Origin: Geodermatophilus amargosae
GTDB taxonomy: Bacteria > Actinomycetota > Actinomycetes > Mycobacteriales > Geodermatophilaceae
Direction of reading: 5' to 3'
Length of the DNA stretch: 61,179 bases
Assembly (NCBI RefSeq): GCF_900116515.1
Contig: NZ_FPBA01000006.1
Location: 152,747-213,925, forward strand
Part shown: positions 16,037 to 26,232 of the stretch, in pieces
How the letters are laid out: the number at the start of each line of letters is the position of its first letter
Numbering within the stretch: position 1 is the first letter of the stretch
The notes under the pieces: model-generated
The model's input: the letters and a program-made list of their open reading frames with translations, nothing else
What the model was told of the DNA's origin: nothing
Database searches by the model: none
Made by a program: the position numbers and the translations under genes

Positions 16037-17017
16037 TCACGGGGGAGCGCTCTGTCCCCGAGCGGGCTGCCATCGCTCGAGCTCCGCCATCAACTCGGCG
16101 ACGACCTCGGCGGCCGGCCGGACGTCGGTCACCGCGCCGACGCCGGCGCCCGCGTACATGGCCATCGCGTCGAGGTGGCCCTCGGCGCCGGTCACGGGCG
16201 GGAGGCCGGACCCCCGGGGCACGGGGACCCGGGCGCCGCCCATGGACACCGTCCCGACGACGTCGTCGTCCAGCTCGGCGAGCCGGTCCACCGCGGCGCG
16301 CAGCACCCGGGCCCGTGGGCTGGTGGCGCAGAGCGGGCAGACGGCGAACGCGTCGGTGACGACGGTGCTGTCGTCGGCGGCGTCGACGACCGCCTGCTTG
16401 TACGCCGGGGAGGCGCCGGACTCCGTCGTCGCGAGGAAGCGCGTGCCGATCCGGGCGCCCGCCGCGCCGGCCGCCATGACCTCGGCAAAGGAGCGTCCGT
16501 CGGTGATGCCGCCGGCCGCGAGAACGGGGACCTCGACCGCGTCGAGGACCTCCCGCAGCAGGGGGAGGAGCGGCTCGGAGCCCCGGACGTGGCCGCCGGC
16601 CTCGACCCCCTGGACGGTGACGACGTCGCAGCCGGCGTCCACCGCGGCGCGCGCCTCCGCGACCGACCCGACCTGCCACCCCACGAGCGCCCCGGCCCGG
16701 TGGGCCACCTCCACGAGCCGGGGCGAGGGGTCGAACCAGAAGAAGTCGACGAGCCGCACCCGCTTCGCGACGTCGGTGAGCAGAGCCTCGTCGACGTCCG
16801 GGGTGACGACGTTGGCGGCCAGGACGCCGGACGAGCGCCCGCGCATCCCGTCCAGGAGCCGCAGCAGCGCCTCAGGTCGGAGACCGAGCGCGCTGACCGT
16901 GCCGACGCCGCCGGCGTCGGCGACCGCCACGGCCAGGTCCGGCGTCGAGACCGTCCCCATCGGCGCCTGCTGGATCGGGACGGAGCAGCCGACCAGTTCG
17001 GTGAAGGGCGTCTGCAC
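16037..17017 (-). CDS. Nitronate monooxygenase / NAD(P)H-dependent flavin oxidoreductase
   Basis: 326 residues. A TIM-barrel of the 2-nitropropane dioxygenase family: N-terminal GCSVPIQQAPMGTV, then VGWQVGSVAEARAAVDAGCDVVTVQGVEAGGHVRG (the EAGGH FMN-binding motif), VPVLAAGGITDGRSFAEVMAAGAAGARIGTRF (phosphate-binding GG and GTRF). Oxidises alkyl nitronates or acts as a general FMN oxidoreductase. Ends close to a divergent-looking 100-bp spacer before phaZ. Confidence 0.9.
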   Translation of the reverse strand: MQTPFTELVGCSVPIQQAPMGTVSTPDLAVAVADAGGVGTVSALGLRPEALLRLLDGMRGRSSGVLAANVVTPDVDEALLTDVAKRVRLVDFFWFDPSPRLVEVAHRAGALVGWQVGSVAEARAAVDAGCDVVTVQGVEAGGHVRGSEPLLPLLREVLDAVEVPVLAAGGITDGRSFAEVMAAGAAGARIGTRFLATTESGASPAYKQAVVDAADDSTVVTDAFAVCPLCATSPRARVLRAAVDRLAELDDDVVGTVSMGGARVPVPRGSGLPPVTGAEGHLDAMAMYAGAGVGAVTDVRPAAEVVAELMAELERWQPARGQSAPP

Positions 17018-17039
17018 GGCGGGTCCGGCGGCCCCGCGG

Positions 17040-17462
17040 TCAGGAGGCGCCGGCTCCCATCACGTCGGCCCACTGGCGGGTGTCGGTGTACTGCTGGAAC
17101 CGGACCATCGTGCCGTCCCGGACGTCCCACACGTGCACGAACTGGGCGTCCAGGGGCCGGCCGGTCGCCCGGTGGCTGGTGGCGGAGTAGCGGCCCAGGG
17201 CGGCCACCGTGTCGCCGTCCACGAGGAAGCGGTGGATGTCGAGCCGGAAGTCCTCGTACTCGTCGCCGATCCTGGCGAAGACGCCGTCGACGATCTGCTG
17301 AGGGCCCACGAAGGGGTGTCCGAGGTACCAGGGATTGCCCTCGGCCTCGAACCACTCGGCATCCTCGGCGATCACACCGAGGACCGTGCCGACGTCACCG
17401 CGGGCGAAGGCCTCGTAGAGAGCCTCGACCGTCTCGAGGCTCGTGGTGGCTGTCTGCGTCAT
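17040..17462 (-). CDS. Nuclear transport factor 2 / SnoaL-like protein
   Basis: 140 residues: a small alpha+beta cone fold (VEALYEAFARGDVGTVLGVIAEDAEWFEAEGNP, then GDTVAALGRYSATSHRATGRPL and FVHVWDVRDGTMVRFQQYTDT). Such proteins are isomerases, cyclases or ligand binders of many substrates; none is indicated. Same strand as the nitronate monooxygenase, 22 bp upstream of it. Confidence 0.85.
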   Translation of the reverse strand: MTQTATTSLETVEALYEAFARGDVGTVLGVIAEDAEWFEAEGNPWYLGHPFVGPQQIVDGVFARIGDEYEDFRLDIHRFLVDGDTVAALGRYSATSHRATGRPLDAQFVHVWDVRDGTMVRFQQYTDTRQWADVMGAGAS

Positions 17463-17605
17463 GGCGACCTCCCAGGAGAGCGGGTGCGGCCACGGTAGGG
17501 AGACGCCCGGTCCCGGTGAGGGGTGCGGCGGCTCGCGCGGGCGGTGCCCAGCGCGCCGCGCCGGTGCGTGACGCGGGTGCGCCGGGCGGTGGGGTCAGGG
17601 GCCCG

Positions 17606-18946
17606 TCACGTGCGCGGAGCAGTGACCTCGGGGTCGTAGCCGGGCAGCCACCGGCGGATCTCGCCGTCGACCGCGACGGTGGCGCCCAGCGAGCAGAGGA
17701 CGCCGGTCATCCCGACGGCCACGCGCTGGAGCAGCAGGTGACGCGGCGGGATGGTCAGCCGGCGCTGGGTGCGGGCGGTGGCGCTGAACGGATCGGAGGC
17801 AGCCCGCGTCTGGTCCTGCATCCAGGCCCGGGTGAACGTGTAGGAGGGGCTGCGCAGCGGCTGCAGGTAGGGGTCGAGCAGCGCCATCAGGGCCTCCGGG
17901 GTCACCGCCTCCGGCTGCAACAGTCCGGCGGAGGCGGCGATGCGGTGCAGGGCCCCGGCGTCGCCGTCGCGGCCGGCAGCGAGCAGCGGGCCGAGCTTCA
18001 CCGGCCAGCCGTCCGGCAGGGCCTCGGTGGCCCCGAAGTCGAGGACGCCGAGCCGGCCGTCGGGCAGCAGCCGGAAGTTGCCGGGGTGCGGATCGCCGTG
18101 CACCCGGCGGGCGCGCACGGGTGCGGAGGCGAACAGCCGCACGAGCAGCAGGCCGGCGCGGTCGCGGTCGTCCCGGGTGCCGTCGGTGATGACGCGGGAC
18201 AGTGGTGTGCCGTCGACCCAGCGGCTCACCAGCACGTTCTCCTCGACGGCGAACACGTCGGGGACGGCGATGTCGGGGTCGTCGCGGAAGGCGTCGGCGA
18301 ACGTCATCTGGGTGTCGGCCTCGAGGACGTAGTCGACCTCCTCGACCAGCCGCGCGCGCAGCTCCGCGAACAGCTGCCGGGCGTCGAGGCCGGGCATGGC
18401 CGTCTGCACGACCGGTGCCACCTTCTGCATCATCCCGAGGTCCGCGACGAGCGCCTCGCCGGCGCCCGGGTACTGGAGCTTCACGGCCACCGGGGTGCCG
18501 TCGGACCAGGTGGCGCGGTGCACCTGGCCGACGCTGGCCGCCGCGACCGGCCGGTCGTCGAAGTCGCGCAGCAGCTGGCGCCAGGTCCTCCCGAGGCCGG
18601 CCTCGAGCTGCTGGTGCACCAGCGCGGTGGGCATGGCCGGCGCCGCGTCCTGCAGCCGGACGAGCGCCTCGCGGTAGGGGCCGGCCAGCTGCTCGGGCAG
18701 CGCGGCCTCCATCGCCGACATCGCCTGGCCGACCTTCATGGCGCCGCCCTTGAGCTGGCCGAGGGTGGCGAACAGCTGCTCGGCGGTGCGCTGCTGCACC
18801 TGCGCCGCGACCGCCTCGGCGGGGCGACCGCCGAGGCGCTTGCCGATCCCGACAGCGGTGCGGCCGGCGAACGCCGCGGGCAGCGCGGCGAGCCGGGCGG
18901 TGCGGGCGAGGCGGCTGCCCGTCGGCCGGCCGGTCCCCGAGGTCAC
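17606..18946 (-). CDS. ABC1/UbiB-family atypical kinase
   Basis: 446 residues from GTG 18946; a longer frame upstream would run into the gene ending at 18972. Family features in order: LKGGAMKVGQAMSAM (the KxGQ motif), AAASVGQVHRATWSDGTPVAVKLQYPG (Ala-rich loop and catalytic Lys), EVDYVLEADTQMTFAD, VHGDPHPGNFRLLPDGRLGVLDFGAT (HGDxHPGN catalytic loop and DFG). UbiB relatives support quinone or lipid metabolism; in actinobacteria the target is usually undefined. Confidence 0.9.
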   Translation of the reverse strand: MTSGTGRPTGSRLARTARLAALPAAFAGRTAVGIGKRLGGRPAEAVAAQVQQRTAEQLFATLGQLKGGAMKVGQAMSAMEAALPEQLAGPYREALVRLQDAAPAMPTALVHQQLEAGLGRTWRQLLRDFDDRPVAAASVGQVHRATWSDGTPVAVKLQYPGAGEALVADLGMMQKVAPVVQTAMPGLDARQLFAELRARLVEEVDYVLEADTQMTFADAFRDDPDIAVPDVFAVEENVLVSRWVDGTPLSRVITDGTRDDRDRAGLLLVRLFASAPVRARRVHGDPHPGNFRLLPDGRLGVLDFGATEALPDGWPVKLGPLLAAGRDGDAGALHRIAASAGLLQPEAVTPEALMALLDPYLQPLRSPSYTFTRAWMQDQTRAASDPFSATARTQRRLTIPPRHLLLQRVAVGMTGVLCSLGATVAVDGEIRRWLPGYDPEVTAPRT

Positions 18947-18971
18947 CGGCCGACCGACGTGCCGGGCGTGC

Positions 18972-19433
18972 TCAGCCCTCCGTCCCTGGCAGGGGTGGCA
19001 GTACACCCGCCATCGTCAACCAGCCGAACCAGTCACCGATGTGCCATGCCTCGGACACCCTGTCCCCGGTCCAGTGCAGGACGTGCACGCCCTCGGCGGA
19101 CAGGTGGTTCCCGCTCGGTTCCACGCCCGGGAGCAGCGGCGTCGTCCCGGAGTGGACGGCCTCGGCCGTCCAGCGGTGGACGGAGGTGGTCCCGTCGACG
19201 ACGTGCTCGTGCACCTGGACGTGGGCGTCGGAGAAGCCCGCCCGGAAGTGGGTGATGAACTCCCGCAGCTCGGCCCGGCCCATGTCCGGGAACGGGGGCC
19301 CGTGGTGGACGAGGTCCTCCGCGAACACCTCGTCCACGGCAGACAGGTCCCCCTGCTCCCAGGCCGCCATGAAGCGGGTCATCGCCTCCCGCGCCCGGTC
19401 CTTCGAGACCGCTGAGCTCGTGGTCTGGGTCAT
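18972..19433 (-). CDS. SnoaL-like polyketide-cyclase-family protein
   Basis: 153 residues with AMTRFMAAWEQGDLSAVDEVFAEDLVHHGPPFPDMGR, then FRAGFSDAHVQVHEHVVDGTTSVHRWTAEAVHSG and AEGVHVLHWTGDRVSEAWHIGDWFG: the SnoaL ester-cyclase layout, including the conserved His/Asp pocket residues. Substrate not predictable. The second NTF2-fold gene in this cluster, next to an acyl-CoA synthetase. Confidence 0.85.
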   Translation of the reverse strand: MTQTTSSAVSKDRAREAMTRFMAAWEQGDLSAVDEVFAEDLVHHGPPFPDMGRAELREFITHFRAGFSDAHVQVHEHVVDGTTSVHRWTAEAVHSGTTPLLPGVEPSGNHLSAEGVHVLHWTGDRVSEAWHIGDWFGWLTMAGVLPPLPGTEG

Positions 19434-19526
19434 GGCACGGCTCCTTCCGCGTGTGTCTGCGACGTCCCCGATGTTCCTCGGACCGACGTGCCGGACGAGG
19501 GGCCTCCGCCCCTGAGTAGGTGGACG

Positions 19527-21071
19527 TCAGTGGACGTCGCGCTCCTGCCCGGACCAGTAGGGCTTTCGCAGTTCCCGCTTGAGCACCTTGCCGACGGGGG
19601 AGAGCGGCAGCGCGTCGACGACGTCCATCGACCTCGGGATCTTGTAGCCGGCGAGCCGGTCGGCGCAGAAGTCGTGCAGCTCCTCGAGGGTGACGGTGGC
19701 GCCGGCCGCCGGGACGACGACGGCGTGCACCCGCTCGCCCCAGGTCTCGTCGGGGACGCCGATGACCGCGCAGGTGGCCACCGCCGGGTGCTGGGCGAGC
19801 ACGTTCTCCACCTCGACGGAGTACACGTTCTCCCCGCCGGAGATGATCATGTCCTTGAGGCGGTCGGTGAGGTGGAGGTAGCCGTCGTCGTCCATCCAGC
19901 CGGCGTCGCCGGTGTGCATCCACCCGCCGCGCAGCGCCTCGGCGGTCTCCTGCGGACGGTCCCAGTACCCGAGCATCACGTTGCCGCCACGGACGACGAT
20001 CTCGCCGACCTCCCGGCGGGGCAGCTCGACGTCGTCCGGGCCGACGACGCGCACCTCCGCGTGCGGGGCGGCGCGGCCGACGGAGCGCCGGTGCCGCGGG
20101 TCCTCGTGGTCCTCGGGGGTGAGCACGGTGGCCGCCGGGGCGAGCTCGGTCATGCCGTAGGCCTGCATGAAGCGGGCGTTGGGGAGGGCCTTCATCGCCC
20201 GGCCGAGCAGCGCGTCGGACATCGGGGAGGCGCCGTAGAGGACCAGGCGGACGCTGGTCAGGTCGAACTCGTCGACCCGTGGGGAGTCGACCACCAGCTG
20301 GATCATCGTGGGCACCAGGAGCACGTCGGTGACGCCGTGCTCCTGGACGGCGGTCAGCACGGCGACCGGGTCGAACACCGGGATCATCACCTGCGTGCCG
20401 CCGACGACGGTGGCGCCGACCCAGTTGGAGAACGCGGCGAGGTGGAACATCGGCGCGGAGTGCAGGCCGACCAGGCCGGGCGGGAAGTGCACGCTGGCCA
20501 GCCCGCCCATGGACGACGTCAGCAGGTTGTCGTGACTGAGCATGACGCCCTTGGACCGGCCGGTGGTGCCGCCGGTGTAGAAGACGCCGGCCAGGTCGGC
20601 GCCGCCGCGGCGGGCGTCCTCGACCGGTTCCGAGGTCTCGATCAGCTCCTCGAAGGCGAGCATGCCGTCCGGGGTCGGGCCGTCGCCGGCGTGGACGACG
20701 TGCCGCAGCCCGCTGTGCGCCGCCCGGATGCCGTCGACGCACGCCGCGAAGACGTCGTCGACGACGAGGACCCGGGCGTCGACCTCGGCGAGGGAGTCGG
20801 CGATCTCGGGGACGCTCCAGCGGATGTTGACCGGGACGAGGACGCCACCGGCCCACAGCGTCGCGCCGAGGAACTCGTGATAGCGGTCGGAGTTGAGGGA
20901 CAGGATGGCCGCGCGCTCCCCGTCCGTGACGCCCAGGTCCCGGAGGGCGGCCGCCAGCCGGGCGATCCGGTTGACCGACTCGGCGTGGGTCCGGGAGCGC
21001 CCGGCACAGACGGTGGCGACCTCGTGCGGGCGCTGCTGGACGTGGCGGTGCAGACCCTGGGTGACGTACAC
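19527..21071 (-). CDS. AMP-dependent acyl-CoA synthetase/ligase
   Basis: 514 residues from GTG 21071, supported by a GGAGGT ribosome site 7 bp upstream (21079-21084). Adenylation motifs: VFYTGGTTGRSKGVMLSH (P-loop), QAYGMTELAPAATVL, GEIVVRGGNVMLGYW, TGDAGWMDDDGYLHLTDRLKDMIISGGENVYSVEVE and the catalytic Lys near SPVGKVLKRELR. Activates a fatty or aromatic acid as its CoA thioester. The frame upstream of 21071 is not coding-like. Confidence 0.92.
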   Translation of the reverse strand: MYVTQGLHRHVQQRPHEVATVCAGRSRTHAESVNRIARLAAALRDLGVTDGERAAILSLNSDRYHEFLGATLWAGGVLVPVNIRWSVPEIADSLAEVDARVLVVDDVFAACVDGIRAAHSGLRHVVHAGDGPTPDGMLAFEELIETSEPVEDARRGGADLAGVFYTGGTTGRSKGVMLSHDNLLTSSMGGLASVHFPPGLVGLHSAPMFHLAAFSNWVGATVVGGTQVMIPVFDPVAVLTAVQEHGVTDVLLVPTMIQLVVDSPRVDEFDLTSVRLVLYGASPMSDALLGRAMKALPNARFMQAYGMTELAPAATVLTPEDHEDPRHRRSVGRAAPHAEVRVVGPDDVELPRREVGEIVVRGGNVMLGYWDRPQETAEALRGGWMHTGDAGWMDDDGYLHLTDRLKDMIISGGENVYSVEVENVLAQHPAVATCAVIGVPDETWGERVHAVVVPAAGATVTLEELHDFCADRLAGYKIPRSMDVVDALPLSPVGKVLKRELRKPYWSGQERDVH

Positions 21072-21366
21072 GGCGCCGACCTCCCGTCGCGGTGGGTCCG
21101 GAGCGTCGCGTGGACGGCGACCGCGCTGCCAGAGGCGGACGGCCCTGGGGGCGCGCAGGCGGCGTCGATCGGTGGGTCCTGACGTCGGGGCGTGATCCGC
21201 CGGTGCCACCTGGTGAGCACGCGCAGGTCGGAGGACAGGTCGTCGGCTGTTCGGCTGTACTGCCGTCCCGCGTCCCCCGAGGCTCGCGGGCGGGAGCCGC
21301 GGCGACGCGGCGCCCGCCAGCCGGGGACCGGATGCGGTCCCGCCGGTCAGATCAGAAGGGGCCGCC

Positions 21367-21645
21367 GTGGCCGTCTACCAGTACCGGTGCGCTGAGCACG
21401 GCGTGCTGGAGGTCGCCCGCCCGATCGGCACCGCGGCCGACTCCGAACCCTGCCCCGGCTGCGCGAACCCCGCGCCGCGGGTCTTCACCGCTCCCCGCCT
21501 GGCGCTGGGGTCGGCCCGCAACCGGGCGCTGATCGACCGGACCGAGCGCAGCGCCGACCAGCCCGCGGTGGTCCCCGCCCCGCAGTCCCGCCGAGCCGCA
21601 CCACAGGCGCAGAACCCCGCGCTCGCGCGTCTGCCCCGTCCCTGA
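21367..21645 (+). CDS. FmdB-type zinc-ribbon protein
   Basis: 92 residues: MAVYQYRCAEHGVLE and PCPGCANPAPRVFT give the Cys-His/CxxC zinc ribbon of FmdB-family proteins, followed by a basic Ala/Arg/Gln tail. It lies 15 bp before formamidase, as FmdB does in the formamide-inducible operons it was named from. The first knuckle is CAEH rather than CxxC. Confidence 0.85.
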   Translation: MAVYQYRCAEHGVLEVARPIGTAADSEPCPGCANPAPRVFTAPRLALGSARNRALIDRTERSADQPAVVPAPQSRRAAPQAQNPALARLPRP

Positions 21646-21660
21646 CCCTGGAGGTCCGCC

Positions 21661-22914
21661 GTGCCCGAGGTCGTCTTCCCGCTCGACTCCAGCAGGTCGT
21701 TCACCGACCAGGAGCTGGTCGGCCACAACCGCTGGCACCCCGACATCCCGCCGGCGGTCACCGTGCGCCCGGGCGATGTCTTCCGGGTGCACTGCCGCGA
21801 GTGGTTCGACGGTGCCATCCACAACGACGACTCGGCCGACGACGTCCGCGACGCGCCGCTGTCCCGGGTGCACGCACTGTCCGGGCCGATCGCGGTGGAG
21901 GGAGCCGAGCCCGGGGACCTGCTGCTCGTCGACATCCTGGACCTGGGCCCGATCCCGCAGGAGGACTCCGGCCCGCTGGCCGGCCAGGGCTGGGGCTACA
22001 CCGGCATCTTCGCGAGGACGAACGGCGGCGGTTTCCTCACCGACCAGTTCCCCGACGCCTACAAGGCCATCTGGGACTTCCGCGGGCAGACGGCCACGTC
22101 GCGGCACGTGCCGGGGGTGTCCTACACCGGGATCACCCATCCCGGGCTGATGGGCACCGCACCGTCGGCGGACCTGCTGGCGCGCTGGAACCGGCGGGAG
22201 GGCGCGCTGATCGCCACCGACCCGGACCGCAACCCGCCGCTGGCCCTGCCGCCGCTGCCGGACGACGCGATCCTGGGTTCGCTGTCCGGTGGGGCCTTCG
22301 ACCGGGCCGCGGCGGAGGCCGCCCGGACCGCGCCGCCGCGGGAGAACGGGGGCAACCAGGACATCAAGAACTTCACGCGGGGCAGCCGGGTGTTCTACCC
22401 GGTGTTCGTGCCGGGGGCGAACCTGTCGGTGGGCGACCTGCACTTCTCGCAGGGCGACGGCGAGATCACCTTCTGCGGCGCCATCGAGATGGGCGGGTTC
22501 ATCGACCTGCACGTCGATCTGCTCAAGGGCGGCATGCAGACCTACGGGGTGTCGGAGAACGCGATCTTCCTGCCTGGCAACGTCGAGCCCCGTTACGACC
22601 GGTGGCTGGCCTTCTCGGGCACCTCCGTGACGCTGGACGACGAGCAGCACTACCTGGACTCCGACCTCTCCTACCAGCGCGCCTGCCTGCACGCGATCGA
22701 CTACCTGACGAAGTTCGGCTACAGCCCCGAGCAGGCGTACCTGCTGCTGGGCTCCGCGCCGATCGAGGGCCGGCTGTCCGGCGTCGTCGACATCCCCAAC
22801 TCCTGCGCGACCGTCTACATCCCGACCGGGATCTTCGACTTCGACGTCGAGCCGTCGGCCTCTGGGCCAATGCGCATCGACCCGGGGATGGGCGCGCCCA
22901 GGTCGTCCGCCTGA
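21661..22914 (+). CDS. fmdA: Formamidase/acetamidase
   Basis: 417 residues, the standard length. The family blocks are [92 protein letters not shown] and [21 protein letters not shown]. It hydrolyses formamide to formate and ammonia (nitrogen scavenging). Operon with the zinc-ribbon gene 15 bp upstream. Confidence 0.95.
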   Translation: MPEVVFPLDSSRSFTDQELVGHNRWHPDIPPAVTVRPGDVFRVHCREWFDGAIHNDDSADDVRDAPLSRVHALSGPIAVEGAEPGDLLLVDILDLGPIPQEDSGPLAGQGWGYTGIFARTNGGGFLTDQFPDAYKAIWDFRGQTATSRHVPGVSYTGITHPGLMGTAPSADLLARWNRREGALIATDPDRNPPLALPPLPDDAILGSLSGGAFDRAAAEAARTAPPRENGGNQDIKNFTRGSRVFYPVFVPGANLSVGDLHFSQGDGEITFCGAIEMGGFIDLHVDLLKGGMQTYGVSENAIFLPGNVEPRYDRWLAFSGTSVTLDDEQHYLDSDLSYQRACLHAIDYLTKFGYSPEQAYLLLGSAPIEGRLSGVVDIPNSCATVYIPTGIFDFDVEPSASGPMRIDPGMGAPRSSA

Positions 22915-22984
22915 GCGGGTCCGCGCACGACGCCGTGCCGCTCCGTGTCCTGAAAGTGACGCAGGGCAGCTAGCGTCGCCGCGC

Positions 22985-24229
22985 GTGAGCGCCGTGACCG
23001 AGACGCCCCTCCTGCCGAGTCCGCGGGAGGCGGTCGCCGAGCCGGCGCGGCTGGCTGCGATCGCGAGTTACCGGCTGGGCGGGCACGCGGGGATCGCCGA
23101 CCTCGACGCCGTCGTGGCGTACATGGCGCGGACGGTGGACGCGCCGATCGCGATGATCAACCTGGTCGGCCCGGACCAGCAGTGCTACGCGGCCGAGCAC
23201 GGCGCCGGGGCGCCGTACTCGCACGTGCCCGACGAGCTGTCGTTCTGCGCGTACGTGGTGGCGAGGCGGGCGCCGCTGGAGGTGACCGACGCGCTCGTGC
23301 ACCCGGTATTCCGCGACAACCCGGCGGTGGCGGCCGGCGCAATCCGTTCCTACCTCGGGGTGCCGCTGATCGACGAGGAGGGCTTCGTCCTGGGCTCGCT
23401 GGGCGTGTTCGACGACGAGCCGCGAGAGTTCACGCGGGCGGAGTACGAGGTGCTCGAGATCCAGGTCCGGCTGGTGCGCAGCGTGCTGTCGCTGCGGCGT
23501 CAGGTGGCCGCGCACCGGTGGGACGCCGGGCTGCTGGCCGCGCAGGGGAAGACGCTGGAGGCGGTGGCGGCCGGGCTGCCGCTGGAGTCGGTGCTGGAGA
23601 CGCTGACCTCGTCGACGGCCGAGCTGACCGTGGACGCGGATGTGGACCAGGCGGTGCGGCTGCAGCAGACGGTGGACCGGCTGACCGCGGTGGCCACCAA
23701 GGCCGACGGGTGGAAGCAGGCGCTGCTGCGCTCGGCGCGGCAGGACCCGCTGACCGGGCTGGCCAACCGCAGCCACCTGCTCGACACCGGCCGCGCGGCG
23801 CTGGCCGTCGGGGGAGCGGTGCTGTTCGTGGACGTCGACCGGTTCAAGGAGGTCAACGACCGCGGCGGGCACGCGGTGGGGGACCAGCTGCTCGTGCGGC
23901 TCGCCGACCGGCTGCGCCGGCACGTGGGGAGGGAGCTGCCGGGTGCGGTGGTCGGCCGGCTGGGTGGGGACGAGTTCGTGGCGGTCCTGCCCGGGGTGGA
24001 CGCTGCTGCGGCGGAGGCCATCGGGCACGGGCTGGCTGCCGTACTGGTGGACGAGGTCGAGGTGGGACGGCGGACGGTGCGGGTGTCGGCCTCCATCGGG
24101 TTGGCGATGGCTACACCTGGGACGACGCTAGACACTGTCCTCTCGCTGGCGGACCGGGCGATGTACGGCGCCAAGGAGCGCGGCCGCGGCGTCCTGCACA
24201 TGGTTGACGCCGAGGACTTGCCGGCCTAG
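22985..24229 (+). CDS. GAF-GGDEF diguanylate cyclase
   Basis: 414 residues. An N-terminal GAF-like sensor (about 20-170; [27 protein letters not shown]) is followed by a linker and a GGDEF domain (DPLTGLANR, then [23 protein letters not shown] and [12 protein letters not shown]). The catalytic GGDEF is intact, so it should make cyclic di-GMP; the RxxD inhibitory site before it is absent. No transmembrane segment, so it is a cytosolic sensor. Convergent with the DUF2075 gene. Confidence 0.92.
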   Translation: MSAVTETPLLPSPREAVAEPARLAAIASYRLGGHAGIADLDAVVAYMARTVDAPIAMINLVGPDQQCYAAEHGAGAPYSHVPDELSFCAYVVARRAPLEVTDALVHPVFRDNPAVAAGAIRSYLGVPLIDEEGFVLGSLGVFDDEPREFTRAEYEVLEIQVRLVRSVLSLRRQVAAHRWDAGLLAAQGKTLEAVAAGLPLESVLETLTSSTAELTVDADVDQAVRLQQTVDRLTAVATKADGWKQALLRSARQDPLTGLANRSHLLDTGRAALAVGGAVLFVDVDRFKEVNDRGGHAVGDQLLVRLADRLRRHVGRELPGAVVGRLGGDEFVAVLPGVDAAAAEAIGHGLAAVLVDEVEVGRRTVRVSASIGLAMATPGTTLDTVLSLADRAMYGAKERGRGVLHMVDAEDLPA

Positions 24230-24273
24230 CTCCCTTCATCTTCGCCAGCGCTGACCCCGCCGCCCCAGAGCGA

Positions 24274-26172
24274 TCAGCTGATCGGGCTCATCAGGCCCTC
24301 AAGAAGGCGCTGAGTCTCCGCGTCGGTGGAGTACAGGTAGACACCACGCAATCCGCGGGTCAGCAGCACTTTGTAGACATTGCGCACCAGCAGGTCAAAG
24401 TCGGCGTCGCTGACCCGCGTAGTGCTCCGGAAGTCGGGGTCACGGTTGGCGCTGCGGACGGCTACCCACCGGTCGGTGCGCCACACGAGGTCCGGGCCGA
24501 GCAGGACGCCGTTCCATTCATACTCAAATCCCTGGGCGGTATAGACGCAACCGACCTGTCCGAAGCCCCGCTCGTCAGAGGCCCACAGCGGAGCCGGCGG
24601 CGCGCCGCCGACGGAGCGGTCGCCCTTGAGATTCCACGGCCGTGCCCAGTCGCCGATGCGGACGTCGGGGACGAGCGAACCATCCGGCCGGGGGTCGCTC
24701 CAGGTCCAGCAGTAGCCGGCGGCCATGCGCGCGTTCTGGTGAGCGGCCAGCTTGTTGGCGAGTGCCTGCTCCATGGCCGAGGGAGACGGCGCCGTTCGGA
24801 CCTCGAATCGGATGTTGCCGGTCCACGGCTGCGGTCCGCCGGGTGTCAGTCCCAGAAGCCGCTCGACCCAGTCGACGTACTCGGCGCTGCCACCGCTGCG
24901 GTACTGCGTCGCGAGGTCGACCTGAAGGACGTCAAGGCCGCGCTCGCGCGCATGCTTCTCGATGTCCTCAATCGTGCCCATCTCGCCGGGGCGGACGACC
25001 TGGTGTTGGTCGAGCAGAAAGATCGGCACCCGGGCGGCGTCCATCAGCTCGTCGATCTGCCGGCGCGGTTCTCCGCGCAGCGCACGGGGCGTATACCGAT
25101 CGACGGAGGTCTCGCGGATGCGGTGCGCCTCGTCGGCGACGAGAACGTCAAGGCCGTTGCGCTCGGCCGCCATGAATTGGTTGAAGTATCGGAAGAGCGC
25201 GCGGGTCCGCGGGGCCCGATCGCCGGTGACTTTGCGCAGCGTCTGGGTGAAGGACCGCGAGCCGGTTGCATGCACAACCCGCACCCCGCGGCGTCCCAGC
25301 TCACCGAGCAGTGACAGCGCGATGACGCTCTTCCCCGTGCCCGGTCCGCCGGAGACGATGACGACGCTCTTCGCGTCATCGCGCCGCGCCTTTTCCACCT
25401 CGTGCAGAACTAGGTCAAAGGCCACCCTCTGCTCGTCGAGGAGGACGAATTGCTCCCGGGTGCGCAGCTCCTCGGCGGCGACGGCGAGCAGTTGCCTACT
25501 GGGGGCGACCGACGAGCGCAGCAGCCGGTCGGCGTGGATCGACGCGTTCACCGGGGAGAGGCGGCTGCGCAGGTACCGCAAGAAGTCGCCACGGTCCTGA
25601 GCAGTGAAGAACCGGCCGAGCTCGTCCTGGGGGTAGTTGCGCAGCGCGCCCACGCGGTCGTCGGTGGCGTTGTGTAGATAGGCAGCGCCGGTGAGGACGT
25701 CGGAGGTGCCGTGCAGTGCGCCGAGGAAGTCGAGCATGTACTCGACGTAGCCGCGGACCTGGGCCACGGGGTGCAGGACCGGCCGCGGCCCGTAGGTGGG
25801 CTGGATGACCAGCTCTGGTTCGTCCTCGAACAAGGTGGCCTGCGTCCACTGTTTGAGCTCGACGACGACGTAGGACGGACCACCACGCTGCGGGTGCTCG
25901 CCGACGAGGACGACGTCGACCCGCTTGCTCGACAGCGGCAGCTGGTACTCGACCAGCACCTCGACGCCGTCGAGCTGCGCCTGCTGGAGGTCGGCGGCGA
26001 GTGCGGCGAGGCTGGCGTCCCAGGACCGCCGCTCGGCCTCGGACGCCGTGCGGTTGTAGCGGTGAGCCATCTGAGCAGCCAGTGTCGTCCCCAGGCGACC
26101 CGCGCGGGCGAGGTCGGAGAGACCGGCGGCAGACGTGCGAAGCAATGGCAAGGACCTGTCCCCGGGCAGCAC
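24274..26172 (-). CDS. DUF2075 (Schlafen-like) helicase with nuclease-like N-terminus
   Basis: 632 residues. The N-terminal ~110 residues contain a PD-(D/E)XK-like pattern: Asp86 in SKRVDVVLVG and Glu105-Leu-Lys107 in YVVVELKQWTQ. The ATPase has Walker A GGPGTGKS at 275-282, DEAH at 347-350, and C-terminal motifs (VYTAQGFEYEWNGVLLGPD, YKVLLTRGLRGVYLY) of superfamily-1-like DUF2075 proteins. These are often found in defence islands. Codons are less GC-biased than in neighbouring housekeeping genes. It opens the island on the left; about 570 bp of weak coding sequence separates it from the methyltransferases. Confidence 0.85.
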   Translation of the reverse strand: MLPGDRSLPLLRTSAAGLSDLARAGRLGTTLAAQMAHRYNRTASEAERRSWDASLAALAADLQQAQLDGVEVLVEYQLPLSSKRVDVVLVGEHPQRGGPSYVVVELKQWTQATLFEDEPELVIQPTYGPRPVLHPVAQVRGYVEYMLDFLGALHGTSDVLTGAAYLHNATDDRVGALRNYPQDELGRFFTAQDRGDFLRYLRSRLSPVNASIHADRLLRSSVAPSRQLLAVAAEELRTREQFVLLDEQRVAFDLVLHEVEKARRDDAKSVVIVSGGPGTGKSVIALSLLGELGRRGVRVVHATGSRSFTQTLRKVTGDRAPRTRALFRYFNQFMAAERNGLDVLVADEAHRIRETSVDRYTPRALRGEPRRQIDELMDAARVPIFLLDQHQVVRPGEMGTIEDIEKHARERGLDVLQVDLATQYRSGGSAEYVDWVERLLGLTPGGPQPWTGNIRFEVRTAPSPSAMEQALANKLAAHQNARMAAGYCWTWSDPRPDGSLVPDVRIGDWARPWNLKGDRSVGGAPPAPLWASDERGFGQVGCVYTAQGFEYEWNGVLLGPDLVWRTDRWVAVRSANRDPDFRSTTRVSDADFDLLVRNVYKVLLTRGLRGVYLYSTDAETQRLLEGLMSPIS

Positions 26173-26232
26173 GAATCAACGTGCGGGTGGGGGCATGTCC
26201 AGGAATCGGAAGCCAGTCGGGCCGCGGCGTCA

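Noticed and set aside
16175..19255. 1026-residue plus-strand open frame
   Set aside because: Lies opposite the nitronate monooxygenase, SnoaL and UbiB genes, all with solid motifs; composition is shadow-like.
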